From NCBI GenBank assembly GCA_030539275.1, contig JAUNSK010000004.1, positions 62,001-126,000 on the forward strand: a stretch of DNA of 64,000 nucleotides, in the 5' to 3' direction. Shown here piece after piece: positions 18,291 through 26,224 of this stretch. The DNA is from Oscillospiraceae bacterium (GTDB taxonomy: Bacteria > Bacillota > Clostridia > Oscillospirales > Ruminococcaceae). The position numbers were made by a program, and so were the translations under genes. Numbering within the stretch: the first letter of the stretch is position 1; every line of letters starts with the position of its first letter. The notes beneath the pieces are model-generated. The model did no database searches. It saw only the letters and a program-made list of their open reading frames with translations, and was not told the origin of the DNA.

Positions 18291-19460
18291 TTATTTTTTT
18301 TTCTTATGTTTCCTGCCAGTTATTTCAACTGTGAAATATGTACCTGCAATAAAGAGTATCATAATTGAACCAAAGCCTGCTGTTAGATCAAACCAGTTCT
18401 CCTCATCCGCAGAGGGTCGAATTTCTGTGTCGTAAGTTTCCTCAGTTTTCTGCGGCTTCTGAGTTTCCGGAAGCTTTGTCTGTGAGTCATCCGGCTTTTC
18501 TTCCTTATTACTTTCAGCTGGAGTACCGGATGAAGGCTGTGTCCCTTTACCTGGCTGCTGTGATGATTCCGGTTCTTTAGTCACTTCAGGAGAAGATGTG
18601 TCGTCACTCTCCTGCTGCTGATTTGCTGACTCTGTATATGAGTTAAAGTACTCAAGTGCCTGCTTCTGCTGTGATGCACCTGTTGAACATCTTGGATTTG
18701 TAAGTATACAGCGCCTGGAACATCCGGTACAGACAAGCCTTGAAAGGAAATCATCAGATGTTTCATCATCACCTATGCTTTCTGTGAACACACGTTCCGT
18801 TGCACCTCTGAGCTTATATATCTGAACTTCTGTCTGAGTGCTTTTGATAAGTGAAAGGTTATCTGTCCTGAGACTTTCTGATTCAGGTAAAGTCTGTGCC
18901 TTTTTCTCATCCTTTATTTCATCATCTTTAAAATATCTTGAGTACAGATTCAAGATACCGAATAAAGAAACTACAAGAACCGCAGTTCTCACGATTATCT
19001 TTACATAAATATTATCCTTGTCGATCTCAAGCTGCCTGTAAATCACCGATATTATTGCTTTCCAGTGAAGTCCGAGATGAACTGATATAATTATCAGTGA
19101 TGCATAAGCAGCTGTCTTATGCCAGTACGCCCAGAATGAAATATCCGTTTGAAGAGGCAGATTTATAAGATGTGATATCATAACTGACGTTACCGCAAGT
19201 AATATCATTACAAAAATAAGGACATAATCAATTACAGTCCATATTTTTATGCGCAGTGTGGTTTTCGATGAAGTAATTCTTTCAAGTGATCCTCTGAACC
19301 ACCTGCGGTTGAGAACATTGTGAATAATAAACAGTATGAATTCTGCGATTCCTATTATTTCATGACTTACATTTCCTGTTACCTGATACTGCATAAGAAC
19401 TATAAGCAAAACAGTAATTACTGCATCAGTTATATATCTGACTGCTGAATTTTTATTCAT
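18291..19460 (-). CDS. DUF4405-like heme-type membrane protein with extracytoplasmic Cys motif
   Basis: 389 residues from ATG 19460, chosen for AGGAG 7 nt upstream. Residues 5-170 hold four to five membrane segments with paired histidines (H33, H47, H114, H128, H132), the pattern of cytochrome b561-like DUF4405 domains. An outside region follows with C244-x2-C247-x3-C251-x6-C258, a Ser/Pro/Gln/Lys-rich linker (about 275-350), and a last membrane segment (about 360-382) with a basic tail. It is the last gene of the feoAB / two-component unit. A redox role linked to iron uptake is plausible inference; heme binding is not proven. Confidence 0.68.
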   Translation of the reverse strand: MNKNSAVRYITDAVITVLLIVLMQYQVTGNVSHEIIGIAEFILFIIHNVLNRRWFRGSLERITSSKTTLRIKIWTVIDYVLIFVMILLAVTSVMISHLINLPLQTDISFWAYWHKTAAYASLIIISVHLGLHWKAIISVIYRQLEIDKDNIYVKIIVRTAVLVVSLFGILNLYSRYFKDDEIKDEKKAQTLPESESLRTDNLSLIKSTQTEVQIYKLRGATERVFTESIGDDETSDDFLSRLVCTGCSRRCILTNPRCSTGASQQKQALEYFNSYTESANQQQESDDTSSPEVTKEPESSQQPGKGTQPSSGTPAESNKEEKPDDSQTKLPETQKPQKTEETYDTEIRPSADEENWFDLTAGFGSIMILFIAGTYFTVEITGRKHKKKK

Positions 19461-19530
19461 AAAATCACTCCTGTTGTTATATGGTGATTTTATTGTATCA
19501 GACAACTATTGAAGAAAGATTGAAAAATTA

Positions 19531-20739
19531 CTATGAAGATTGAAAAGTCACTGTAAATTTTGTCACCATATTATCACAATCAACACTTATCTGACCTTTA
19601 TGCTGCAATACAATAGCCTTTGCAATTGCCAGTCCCAGTCCGTAGTGATTTTCGTCCCTGTTCCTTGATTTATCAAGTCTGTAGAAGCGTTCAAATATCT
19701 TATCCTGCTCGTCCTCTGGTATAGGCTCACCGGTGTTTGACACGCTCAAAATGATTTTCTTTTTCATTTTTTTAAGGCATACTTTTACCTGTGTGCCTCG
19801 TGATGAATGATCAACAGCATTGTCTATGAGAATTGAAAAAAGCTGCTGTATCTGATCTTTGCATCCGTCAAAATAAATATCCGGGGTTATATCAGTGCAT
19901 AGGTTCAGGTGGTGCTCAAAAGCTATGCTTTCAAAAACCATCGATGCTTTGAGCGCACATGCAGAAATATTGAAGCTTTCGCATATTTTTTCCTTTGTAT
20001 CACGCTCGGCTCTTGAAAGATCAAGAAGACTGTTTACAAGGCTGTTCATACGTCCTGTTTCCTGCAGAATATATGAAAGCCACTTGTTTTCACCTATCTC
20101 ACGCTCAAGCATTTCAGCGTTCGCATTTACAACTGCAAGCGGTGTTTTAATTTCATGACTGACATCTGAAATGAAATTTTTCTGATTATCAAACGTTTCT
20201 CTTACCGGCTTTACCAGACTTCTCGACAGCATGGCAGAAAAAATACAGATAAGAAATACCCCCCCTGCTGCAACTGTCAATGATACAGCCATCAGCTGCA
20301 TGCGGGTTTCATCTGCAAGTGTTCTGTCAAGCATAACGATCTTAGTCGTATTGTCATTTTGTTTTAAAGTCTTATAAGCCATGTGGTGCGATCTCATATA
20401 TTCTTTGTTGTCATTGAAAGCATAAAATGCATAGCTGCTTATCTCATCATATGACAGCTGTGCATTGCTTGTAATTATCTGTGAATCTCTGAGAGTGCCT
20501 GTATCATCAGTAATAACAACATAGTACTGAGCAGAGGCAAGAGCACTGTTATTTTTAAATTTACGGCCGTGTTCATCAGTATTGTCAGTAAGCAGCATCA
20601 GTTTATCAATTATAGCTGCAGTCTGTTTTTTATCAGATCTGTGATTAACAGAATTTACTGTAAAAAGTGCAGACACAAGGATCACGGATAATACAGTCAT
20701 CAGCAACAGGAATATTTTTCTCTGAAGTTTCTTTATCAT
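19531..20739 (-). CDS. Sensor histidine kinase
   Basis: 402 residues, with GGAG 5 nt before ATG 20739. Membrane segments at about 13-31 and 148-170 bound an extracytoplasmic sensor of about 115 residues. The dimerisation domain has FISDVSHEIKTPLAVVNA with the phospho-accepting His; the ATPase domain has the N box LIDNAVDHS, G1 SVSNTGEPIPEDEQ, and G2 HYGLGLAIAKAIV. A HAMP domain is short or absent. It starts 2 nt after the response regulator stop, so the two are coupled. The position downstream of feoAB suggests that it senses iron, redox state or an envelope signal, but the sensor domain is unfamiliar. Confidence 0.92.
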   Translation of the reverse strand: MIKKLQRKIFLLLMTVLSVILVSALFTVNSVNHRSDKKQTAAIIDKLMLLTDNTDEHGRKFKNNSALASAQYYVVITDDTGTLRDSQIITSNAQLSYDEISSYAFYAFNDNKEYMRSHHMAYKTLKQNDNTTKIVMLDRTLADETRMQLMAVSLTVAAGGVFLICIFSAMLSRSLVKPVRETFDNQKNFISDVSHEIKTPLAVVNANAEMLEREIGENKWLSYILQETGRMNSLVNSLLDLSRAERDTKEKICESFNISACALKASMVFESIAFEHHLNLCTDITPDIYFDGCKDQIQQLFSILIDNAVDHSSRGTQVKVCLKKMKKKIILSVSNTGEPIPEDEQDKIFERFYRLDKSRNRDENHYGLGLAIAKAIVLQHKGQISVDCDNMVTKFTVTFQSS

Positions 20740-20741
20740 AC

Positions 20742-21416
20742 TTACTCCTCTAATACATATCCAACGCCTCTGACAGCACGGATCCTTACTGATGACCCTA
20801 TAAACCCTATCTTTTTTCTTAAAAATGAAACATAGACTTCAACGTTATTATACTCACTGTTATTTTCATATCCCCATACCTTTAATGCTATCTGCTCACG
20901 TGTCAGGATCTGACCTGCGTTTGAGATGAACAGTTCCATTAAAATGTACTCCTTCGACGCAAGCTTTATATTTTCACCACTATTGCTGCATTCAAGCTCA
21001 AGCGTATATCTGTTCAGTGAAATGTCGCCAAATGCCAGCGAATCATTTACGATCTTATCCCTGCGTCTGGTCAGAGCCCTGATCCGGGCAAGAAGCTCAC
21101 GTGAATGAAAAGGCTTTGTCAGATAATCATCAGCGCCGCAGTCGAGTCCTTCAATCTTATCATCAAGCGATGACCTGGCACTGAGCATAATTACCGGTAC
21201 AGAGATCTTCAGACAGCGAAGCTTCTTTGCTATCTCGTATCCATTTATGCGCGGAAGCATAACGTCCAGAATAATAAGATCATAGATGTTTGTAAGAATT
21301 TCATTCAGTCCGCTTTCTCCGTCATAAGCTATGCCGACCTGATAGTTTTCATCTTCAAGCATAGCGGCAACAGCATCTGCAAATGCTTTCTCATCATCCA
21401 CGATCAGTATTTTCAT
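20742..21416 (-). CDS. OmpR-family response regulator
   Basis: 224 residues from ATG 21416, with GGAGG 5 nt upstream; longer readings into the feoB end lack a site. The receiver domain has ILIVDDE, the phospho-Asp in DLIILDVMLPRINGYE, Ser in VIMLSARSS, and Lys in YLTKPFHSRELL. The C-terminal winged helix ends VRIRAVRGVGYVLEE. It starts 12 nt after the feoB stop and ends 2 nt before the kinase start, within one transcript. Its targets may include its own operon, but no direct repeats of the OmpR type were found at the feoA promoter. Confidence 0.93.
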   Translation of the reverse strand: MKILIVDDEKAFADAVAAMLEDENYQVGIAYDGESGLNEILTNIYDLIILDVMLPRINGYEIAKKLRCLKISVPVIMLSARSSLDDKIEGLDCGADDYLTKPFHSRELLARIRALTRRRDKIVNDSLAFGDISLNRYTLELECSNSGENIKLASKEYILMELFISNAGQILTREQIALKVWGYENNSEYNNVEVYVSFLRKKIGFIGSSVRIRAVRGVGYVLEE

Positions 21417-21427
21417 TATATCCTCCG

Positions 21428-23491
21428 TCAGAAAATCAGTGATCCTGCCTGGTAGATCACAAAGCAAACTATCCATGCAGTCATAAGCTGCAGCCCTATA
21501 GACGCAAACATCCATTTGACTGATTTTGTCTCATTTTTAATAGTAGCTATCGTAGCTATACATGGAATATACAGCAAAGAGAATACCATCAGACAAAAAG
21601 CATTAAGACTTGTGAATCCTTCCGCTCTCAGAAGATCACCGAATACTGCGTGGCCATCCTGTGAATTGATGTTGGCTACAGAATAGAGAACTCCGCATCC
21701 TGAAACTACCAGTTCCTTTGCAGCAATCCCTGAGATAAGAGATACGCCTATACGCCAGTATCCAAGACCGATAGGCGCAAGAACAGGCACTATAAACTTG
21801 CCTACTGAAGCAGCAAAGCTTGATGAAGGATCAGAAGTCATTCCTGAAGCACCGAAATTCATTATAAACCACAAAACTATGGATGCAATAAATATAGTTG
21901 TTCCGGCTTTGCTCAGATAGTCCTTTACCTTCTCCCAGACATATATCATTATGCTTCCTGCATTTGGTGATTTGTATTCAGGAAGCTCTATAAGCAGACT
22001 GTTTGCCGATTTTCTCTTATCGACCTTTCCGAGTATAACTGCAATTGTAATAGCAACAAAAATACTTATAACATACATAGAAAATGAAACAAGCATCGCA
22101 TTTTCCTTAAAGAAGATCTGGGAAAAGAGTACGTATATCGGAAGTCTTGCACTGCACGACATAAACGGTGTAACCAGAATGGTTTTTAATTTATCCTTCG
22201 GATTCTCAAGTGCCCTGGCTGCCATAACAGCCGGTACACTGCAGCCGAAACCAAGAAGCATAGGTATAAATGCTCTGCCCGACAGTCCCATCCTGGACAT
22301 AATCCCGTCCATGATATACGCGACTCGCGACATATAGCCGCTGTCTTCGAGAAATGCAAGGGCAAGAAACAGAATAAAGATGTTAGGCAGGAATGTCAGA
22401 ATTCCGCCGACTCCCGGTATAATTCCGTCCATAATAAGCGATGTTACAACATCATCGGCATTTATATTTACAAGCAGTGAACTGATAAGACTGCTGAACT
22501 TTTCTATTCCGAAATCAAACAGGCTTACCAGAACATTTCCGACAGAAAACGTCAGGAAGAATACAACTGCCATAATAGCAAGAAATATCGGCAGTCCCAG
22601 TATTCTGTGGGTAAGTAATGAGTCAAGCTTCTCAGTACGCTCCGATTTTGAATTTTTATTTACAAGTGTTTCATCTACTATCTCATCAATAAAATCATAT
22701 TTTTCATTTATGATCCTCTTGTCAAATTCCTGAGTCCTTATCTTTTCAGGAAGTTCGACCTTATTGTATTTTTCTAATATTTCACTGTCTTTTTCTATAA
22801 GCTTGAGTGCATTCCATCTGACATTATGTACGCAAGGATATTTTTTTATCAGCTCGTTTGAAAGAACATCAATATAATCCTCGATTTCATCAGAATATAC
22901 TACTGTATGCTCTCCATGATGATCGTGAATGTGAGTTGATCTGTTCACTTCTTTTTTTGGATGATGATGTATCTTTGGTGTTATCTCCGTATCATTGAGG
23001 TTACAGTGATGTGCAACAGCATGAATAAGAACATCAAGGCCTCTTTTTTTCTTTGCACACACGGGAATGACCGGAATTCCAAGCATCTCAGGAAGCCTGT
23101 GCATATCGATCTCCATGCCTCTCTCCTCAACAATATCCATCATGTTGAGTGCAAGGACAACAGGTTTGCCAAGCTCGATAAGCTGAAGTGTAAGGAAAAG
23201 GTTTCTTTCCAGACAGGATGCATCTACCACATCTACGATTACATCAACTTCATCATCAAGTATGTACTGCCTTGAAAGCTTTTCCTCCATTGTGTATGAC
23301 GTCAGACTGTATATTCCCGGAAGGTCTACAAGCTTAAAATCCACATCATGATATTTAAGAGCTCCCTCTTTTTTTTCAACTGTTACTCCGGGCCAGTTGG
23401 CCACCTTCAGTTTTGCTCCGGTATATGCATTAAACAATGTTGTCTTTCCACAATTCGGATTACCTATAAAACCTACTGCAATTTCTTTCAT
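21428..23491 (-). CDS. feoB: Ferrous iron transport protein B
   Basis: 687 residues. The G domain has G1 GNPNCGKTTLFN, G3 VDLPGIYSL and G4 ALNMMD. The membrane part has gate blocks (GFGCSVPAVMAAR and a PFMSCSARLPIYVLF stretch, each with the conserved Cys) and a typical C-terminal set of helices. Unusual is a His-rich insert between the G domain and the membrane part, residues 157-195, with H175-177, H187, H189, H191, H192 and H195. The start overlaps the feoA stop as ATGA. It imports Fe(II) across the inner membrane. Downstream come a two-component system and a DUF4405 protein. Confidence 0.96.
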   Translation of the reverse strand: MKEIAVGFIGNPNCGKTTLFNAYTGAKLKVANWPGVTVEKKEGALKYHDVDFKLVDLPGIYSLTSYTMEEKLSRQYILDDEVDVIVDVVDASCLERNLFLTLQLIELGKPVVLALNMMDIVEERGMEIDMHRLPEMLGIPVIPVCAKKKRGLDVLIHAVAHHCNLNDTEITPKIHHHPKKEVNRSTHIHDHHGEHTVVYSDEIEDYIDVLSNELIKKYPCVHNVRWNALKLIEKDSEILEKYNKVELPEKIRTQEFDKRIINEKYDFIDEIVDETLVNKNSKSERTEKLDSLLTHRILGLPIFLAIMAVVFFLTFSVGNVLVSLFDFGIEKFSSLISSLLVNINADDVVTSLIMDGIIPGVGGILTFLPNIFILFLALAFLEDSGYMSRVAYIMDGIMSRMGLSGRAFIPMLLGFGCSVPAVMAARALENPKDKLKTILVTPFMSCSARLPIYVLFSQIFFKENAMLVSFSMYVISIFVAITIAVILGKVDKRKSANSLLIELPEYKSPNAGSIMIYVWEKVKDYLSKAGTTIFIASIVLWFIMNFGASGMTSDPSSSFAASVGKFIVPVLAPIGLGYWRIGVSLISGIAAKELVVSGCGVLYSVANINSQDGHAVFGDLLRAEGFTSLNAFCLMVFSLLYIPCIATIATIKNETKSVKWMFASIGLQLMTAWIVCFVIYQAGSLIF

Positions 23492-23718
23492 TTACTGTCA
23501 CCCTCTGATGTAATTATCCCGATAGCAATATCAGCACCTATAGCAAATCTCGTTCCTCTTACTTTGATTATCATTGAACCTCTGCGTTTTTTCCCCAGTA
23601 TCTCAAACGATGTCCCGGATGTCAGCCCCAGAGTTTCAAGTCTGCGTTCAATATCTTCATCGAGTTTAATAGACTGTACAATGTACTTTTTGCCTATATC
23701 GCCATTTAGAGCGGTCAT
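23488..23718 (-). CDS. feoA: Ferrous iron transport protein A
   Basis: 76 residues forming one SH3-like FeoA domain (MTALNGDIGKKYIVQSI, LETLGLTSGTSFEILG, and an end GTRFAIGADIAIGIIT). AAGGAAG lies about 10 nt before ATG 23718. The stop overlaps the feoB start by 4 nt. FeoA helps FeoB in Fe(II) import on the cytoplasmic side. It is first in the transcript that starts at the consensus promoter just upstream. Confidence 0.93.
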   Translation of the reverse strand: MTALNGDIGKKYIVQSIKLDEDIERRLETLGLTSGTSFEILGKKRRGSMIIKVRGTRFAIGADIAIGIITSEGDSK

Positions 23719-23748
23719 GTCAAATCCACTTCCTTAACAAAACTATGA

Positions 23749-23764
23749 GTTAGCAAAAGCTAAC
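23749..23764. promoter_or_regulatory. Palindromic operator candidate at the feoA promoter
   Basis: A perfect inverted repeat, GTTAGC-AAAA-GCTAAC, lies just downstream of the feoA -10 box, over or near the transcription start. Its position and TTAG/CTAA half-sites fit a DtxR/IdeR-like metal repressor site better than a Fur box. Which protein binds is inferred. Confidence 0.6.
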
Positions 23765-23771
23765 AATACTT

Positions 23772-23800
23772 ATTATACCACCAAACCCACTGTATGTCAA
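23772..23800 (-). promoter_or_regulatory. Consensus sigma-A promoter of the feo operon
   Basis: Minus strand TTGACA (23795-23800), 17-nt spacer, TATAAT (23772-23777): both hexamers and the spacing are full consensus. Such a strong promoter would need repression, fitting the adjacent palindrome. Confidence 0.9.
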
Positions 23801-23814
23801 TATAGCTAAAAAAA

Positions 23815-23853
23815 ATCTGTCTTATTCGACATTTGAATAAGACAGACTATTTT
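23815..23853. terminator. Terminator between the small ORF/TerD unit and feoA
   Basis: A perfect 12-bp stem with a 7-nt loop (about 23818-23848) has eight T on the minus-strand side and T-rich sequence on the plus-strand side. It ends leftward transcription just before the feoA promoter. Confidence 0.8.
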
Positions 23854-23855
23854 TT

Positions 23856-23963
23856 CTACTTTAATTTGTTCTTTTTCTTTGAATTGATCTTTAAAACCAG
23901 GAATCCTATAAAAGAAAGGGCTACAATCAAAGGCTTGAGCATCTGTACTTTAAAATTATTCAT
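23856..23963 (-). CDS. Possible 35-residue single-span membrane peptide
   Basis: A short frame (MNNFKVQMLKPLIVALSF as its start) has a hydrophobic stretch at residues 9-25 and a strongly basic tail (INSKKKNKLK). It sits between the TerD gene and a terminator, about 60 nt after the TerD stop. The start has only a weak ribosome site, GGCAG; a much stronger GGAGGAGG lies 40 nt further upstream without a good start codon. It could be a small membrane protein or toxin-like peptide, or simply a chance frame. Confidence 0.3.
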   Translation of the reverse strand: MNNFKVQMLKPLIVALSFIGFLVLKINSKKKNKLK

Positions 23964-24023
23964 AATTATTATCGCTGCCTGTAAAGTATGGAGACAGAGC
24001 AGCCTCCTCCTTTCATTTTTTTA

Positions 24024-25289
24024 TCATGACACTATCAGTCCGTATGAGGCACACAAACGCTTCAGACCATCCCTGTAGCCATATCCGACAGCATTGATCT
24101 TCCACTTTGACTGATATCTGTAAAACTCGAAAAATGTTATTGTTGTTTCTGAAAAAAGTCCGGAAGCTTCAAATCTGAATATTTCCCTGCCGGACTGGGT
24201 GATCGATACAAATGGATCTATAATTTTAGAAAAGTTGTCATTTGGTCCCGGAAGATATATTGAATATGCAAAAGTAACCTTCATTATGTGTGATGGTACA
24301 TTAGAGAGCAGAACATCAATTGACTTATCCTGATTTACAACAATGCTTCCGCAGTCAGACTGCATGTTTCCGAAATAAATAAAGTCATCATCACAACTTG
24401 TTATTCCCTTAGAATCAAGCATAAATACATACGGATCTATATCCATGTTTTTCAACAGGGACTTGAACCCCATTTTTACTGTCATAACATTGTCACTCAA
24501 ACCTTCAAGAGAAACCCGTTCCCCTCTGTTAAGCAGCCTTGACGGCACGTTTATGCTGCGTGTCTCAGGTGCAGCTGCCCTTTTTATAGGTGTCTGACGC
24601 TGTACTGACGAATTATTAACAGGCTGCTGTACTGTAAAAACCTGCACAAGCTTACTTTCATCATAGCTTCCCGGCTTTTCCTGAGGCAGAACCTTTTGCG
24701 TACAAACCGGTGAATCTGCAGATGAATATCCGCTTATGTAAAATCTTCTGATAACATTTGATTTTATGAGAACATCTCCGTAAAGAAATGTTTTATCCGG
24801 AAGCGCAGAAACAGTAACTTTAATTTTGTTTGCTCCGCCCGACAGTACTGTCGGTTCAAAAGTCAGATCGTGCATATTTGTAACAAGTTCTGCTTTATCA
24901 GGAGAAAATACAGATATATAATATGAATTTGACTCGTTTGCCTTAAAACCTCCGAGCCTGTACTGTCTGGTCATTTCAATAATGCTGTCCTCACATCCGA
25001 GTCCGTTAGTCTGACCGCTGACTTCTGTACTGTCAAGCTTTGCCCCATATCCCGCAGCATCAACAGAAAATGTCTCTCCTTGTCTTGGGTTTACCATCTC
25101 TATTCTGAGATTTTTCAGAGTGACTCCATTTGAACGTATGATCACCACACTGTCTTCGCTGCACCATAGTGTGGTATTCCGACCTTCAACAATACAGGGA
25201 TGCTTTATTATAAAAGGGCCTTTGAATTCCCCGGAAGGAAGCATTATGTGGCCTGAACCTGAATCTATAAGATTTTGAATATTTTCCAT
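24024..25289 (-). CDS. TerD-domain protein with N-terminal beta-helix-like region
   Basis: 421 residues. The C-terminal part (about 250-421) is a TerD/TerE domain: RLLNRGERVSLEGL, MLDSKGITSCDDDFIYFGN with the Asp-rich calcium site, and a GLFSETTITFFEFYRY block. The first 110 residues (ENIQNLIDSGSGHIMLPSGE, HPCIVEGRNTTLW, VTLKNLRIEMVN) look like turns of a right-handed beta-helix, and a beta-sandwich region lies between. The Ter family is tied to metal and stress responses and to surface processes. No other ter genes are nearby, which is unusual. The next gene upstream, a membrane protein, lies 82 nt away on the same strand. Confidence 0.8.
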   Translation of the reverse strand: MENIQNLIDSGSGHIMLPSGEFKGPFIIKHPCIVEGRNTTLWCSEDSVVIIRSNGVTLKNLRIEMVNPRQGETFSVDAAGYGAKLDSTEVSGQTNGLGCEDSIIEMTRQYRLGGFKANESNSYYISVFSPDKAELVTNMHDLTFEPTVLSGGANKIKVTVSALPDKTFLYGDVLIKSNVIRRFYISGYSSADSPVCTQKVLPQEKPGSYDESKLVQVFTVQQPVNNSSVQRQTPIKRAAAPETRSINVPSRLLNRGERVSLEGLSDNVMTVKMGFKSLLKNMDIDPYVFMLDSKGITSCDDDFIYFGNMQSDCGSIVVNQDKSIDVLLSNVPSHIMKVTFAYSIYLPGPNDNFSKIIDPFVSITQSGREIFRFEASGLFSETTITFFEFYRYQSKWKINAVGYGYRDGLKRLCASYGLIVS

Positions 25290-25371
25290 AGATACCTCTT
25301 AAAATTTATACTGCATATCTTATACTCTGCAATTATTATTTTAACACATTCTGAAATAAATATCAATCAGA

Positions 25372-26028
25372 CTAATGATTGAAAACAGAAATAAAGAATA
25401 CTATTATCCCTATTATAACAAAAATACCTATCAGCAGCACATATGCTATCTGAAAACGCAGAAGCGGAAGAACATTTATATGATCCTGTTTCTTATCACG
25501 GAATAAATTGAATCCGTTTTCTTTCCAGTCCAGAAGAATAATCAGGCCTAAAACCAACCCTGACAGGATCATTGCCAGAGGACGTATAGAAGCCGGCATA
25601 ACAAACATCATTATCAGTTCAAGCAGAAAGATCAGTATTTCTGACCGGTCTCTTTTTGTAAGTACTATCTCTTTTTCACCCAGGCATTCCATCCTGTAGC
25701 GCTTGGCCATATATTTCAATACTGCATTCAGATTGCTGAAATAAACAAGATGAATGCGGTCATTACTGTCTTTTGTATCCGGAAAATGAACCATAACACA
25801 TTCCTTGTTAGCTAGTACAAAAATAACGTCATCTGCTTCTTTATGCTTTGCAAGAACTGCAGATGTATCAATATATTTATAAATATGTAAACTATCGTTT
25901 TTGCCGACTGCCTCTGAAAGTCTGCTTTTTAATGCTGCTTCATCATCCGGAACGCACCAGATAGAGGTTTCGTCGTAGGATTCTAAAAAATGCTGCACCA
26001 TCTGTTTATCCAAGAAATAATCAACCAC
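25372..26028 (-). CDS. Unknown protein with soluble head and C-terminal membrane helices
   Basis: 218 residues from GTG 26028, with GGGGGT about 7 nt upstream. Residues 1-125 are a soluble alpha-beta region (HIYKYIDTSAVLAKHKEADD, IHLVYFSNLNAVLKYM); residues 130-217 hold three to four membrane segments. I do not recognise a family. It has its own promoter with a leader of about 110 nt that contains a short upstream ORF, and it may be co-transcribed with the TerD gene. Confidence 0.6.
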   Translation of the reverse strand: MVDYFLDKQMVQHFLESYDETSIWCVPDDEAALKSRLSEAVGKNDSLHIYKYIDTSAVLAKHKEADDVIFVLANKECVMVHFPDTKDSNDRIHLVYFSNLNAVLKYMAKRYRMECLGEKEIVLTKRDRSEILIFLLELIMMFVMPASIRPLAMILSGLVLGLIILLDWKENGFNLFRDKKQDHINVLPLLRFQIAYVLLIGIFVIIGIIVFFISVFNH

Positions 26029-26072
26029 TGCAGTACCCCCAAATCAAGTAAAGTTTGTAGCGGGCAATCGAA

Positions 26073-26129
26073 CTAAATCAGATCTTCTGAAACAATTAAG
26101 TATTCAGCTGCCTTATAAGCAGATAGCAT
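26073..26129 (-). CDS. Possible 18-codon leader ORF
   Basis: Between the promoter at 26149-26177 and the GTG at 26028 lies an ATG with AAGG 5 nt upstream, encoding MLSAYKAAEYLIVSEDLI and then a stop, in a frame different from the downstream gene. It could be a regulatory leader peptide or a chance frame. Confidence 0.3.
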   Translation of the reverse strand: MLSAYKAAEYLIVSEDLI

Positions 26130-26148
26130 CCCCACCTTCTTACTAATA

Positions 26149-26177
26149 ATTATAAGCTTTTTAACTGTTTTAGTCAA
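26149..26177 (-). promoter_or_regulatory. Promoter for the unknown membrane protein and TerD genes
   Basis: Minus strand TTGACT (26172-26177), 17-nt spacer, TATAAT (26149-26154), just beyond the MATE gene stop. Confidence 0.7.
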
Positions 26178-26224
26178 TATATGTATTAAAAGTTTTCCCA
26201 TTTGCGGGAATAGTTAAACAATTT

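Noticed and set aside
23749..23764. Fur box at feoA
   Set aside because: The palindrome lacks the GATAAT-type hexamers of a 19-bp Fur box; it looks more like a DtxR-type half-site pair.
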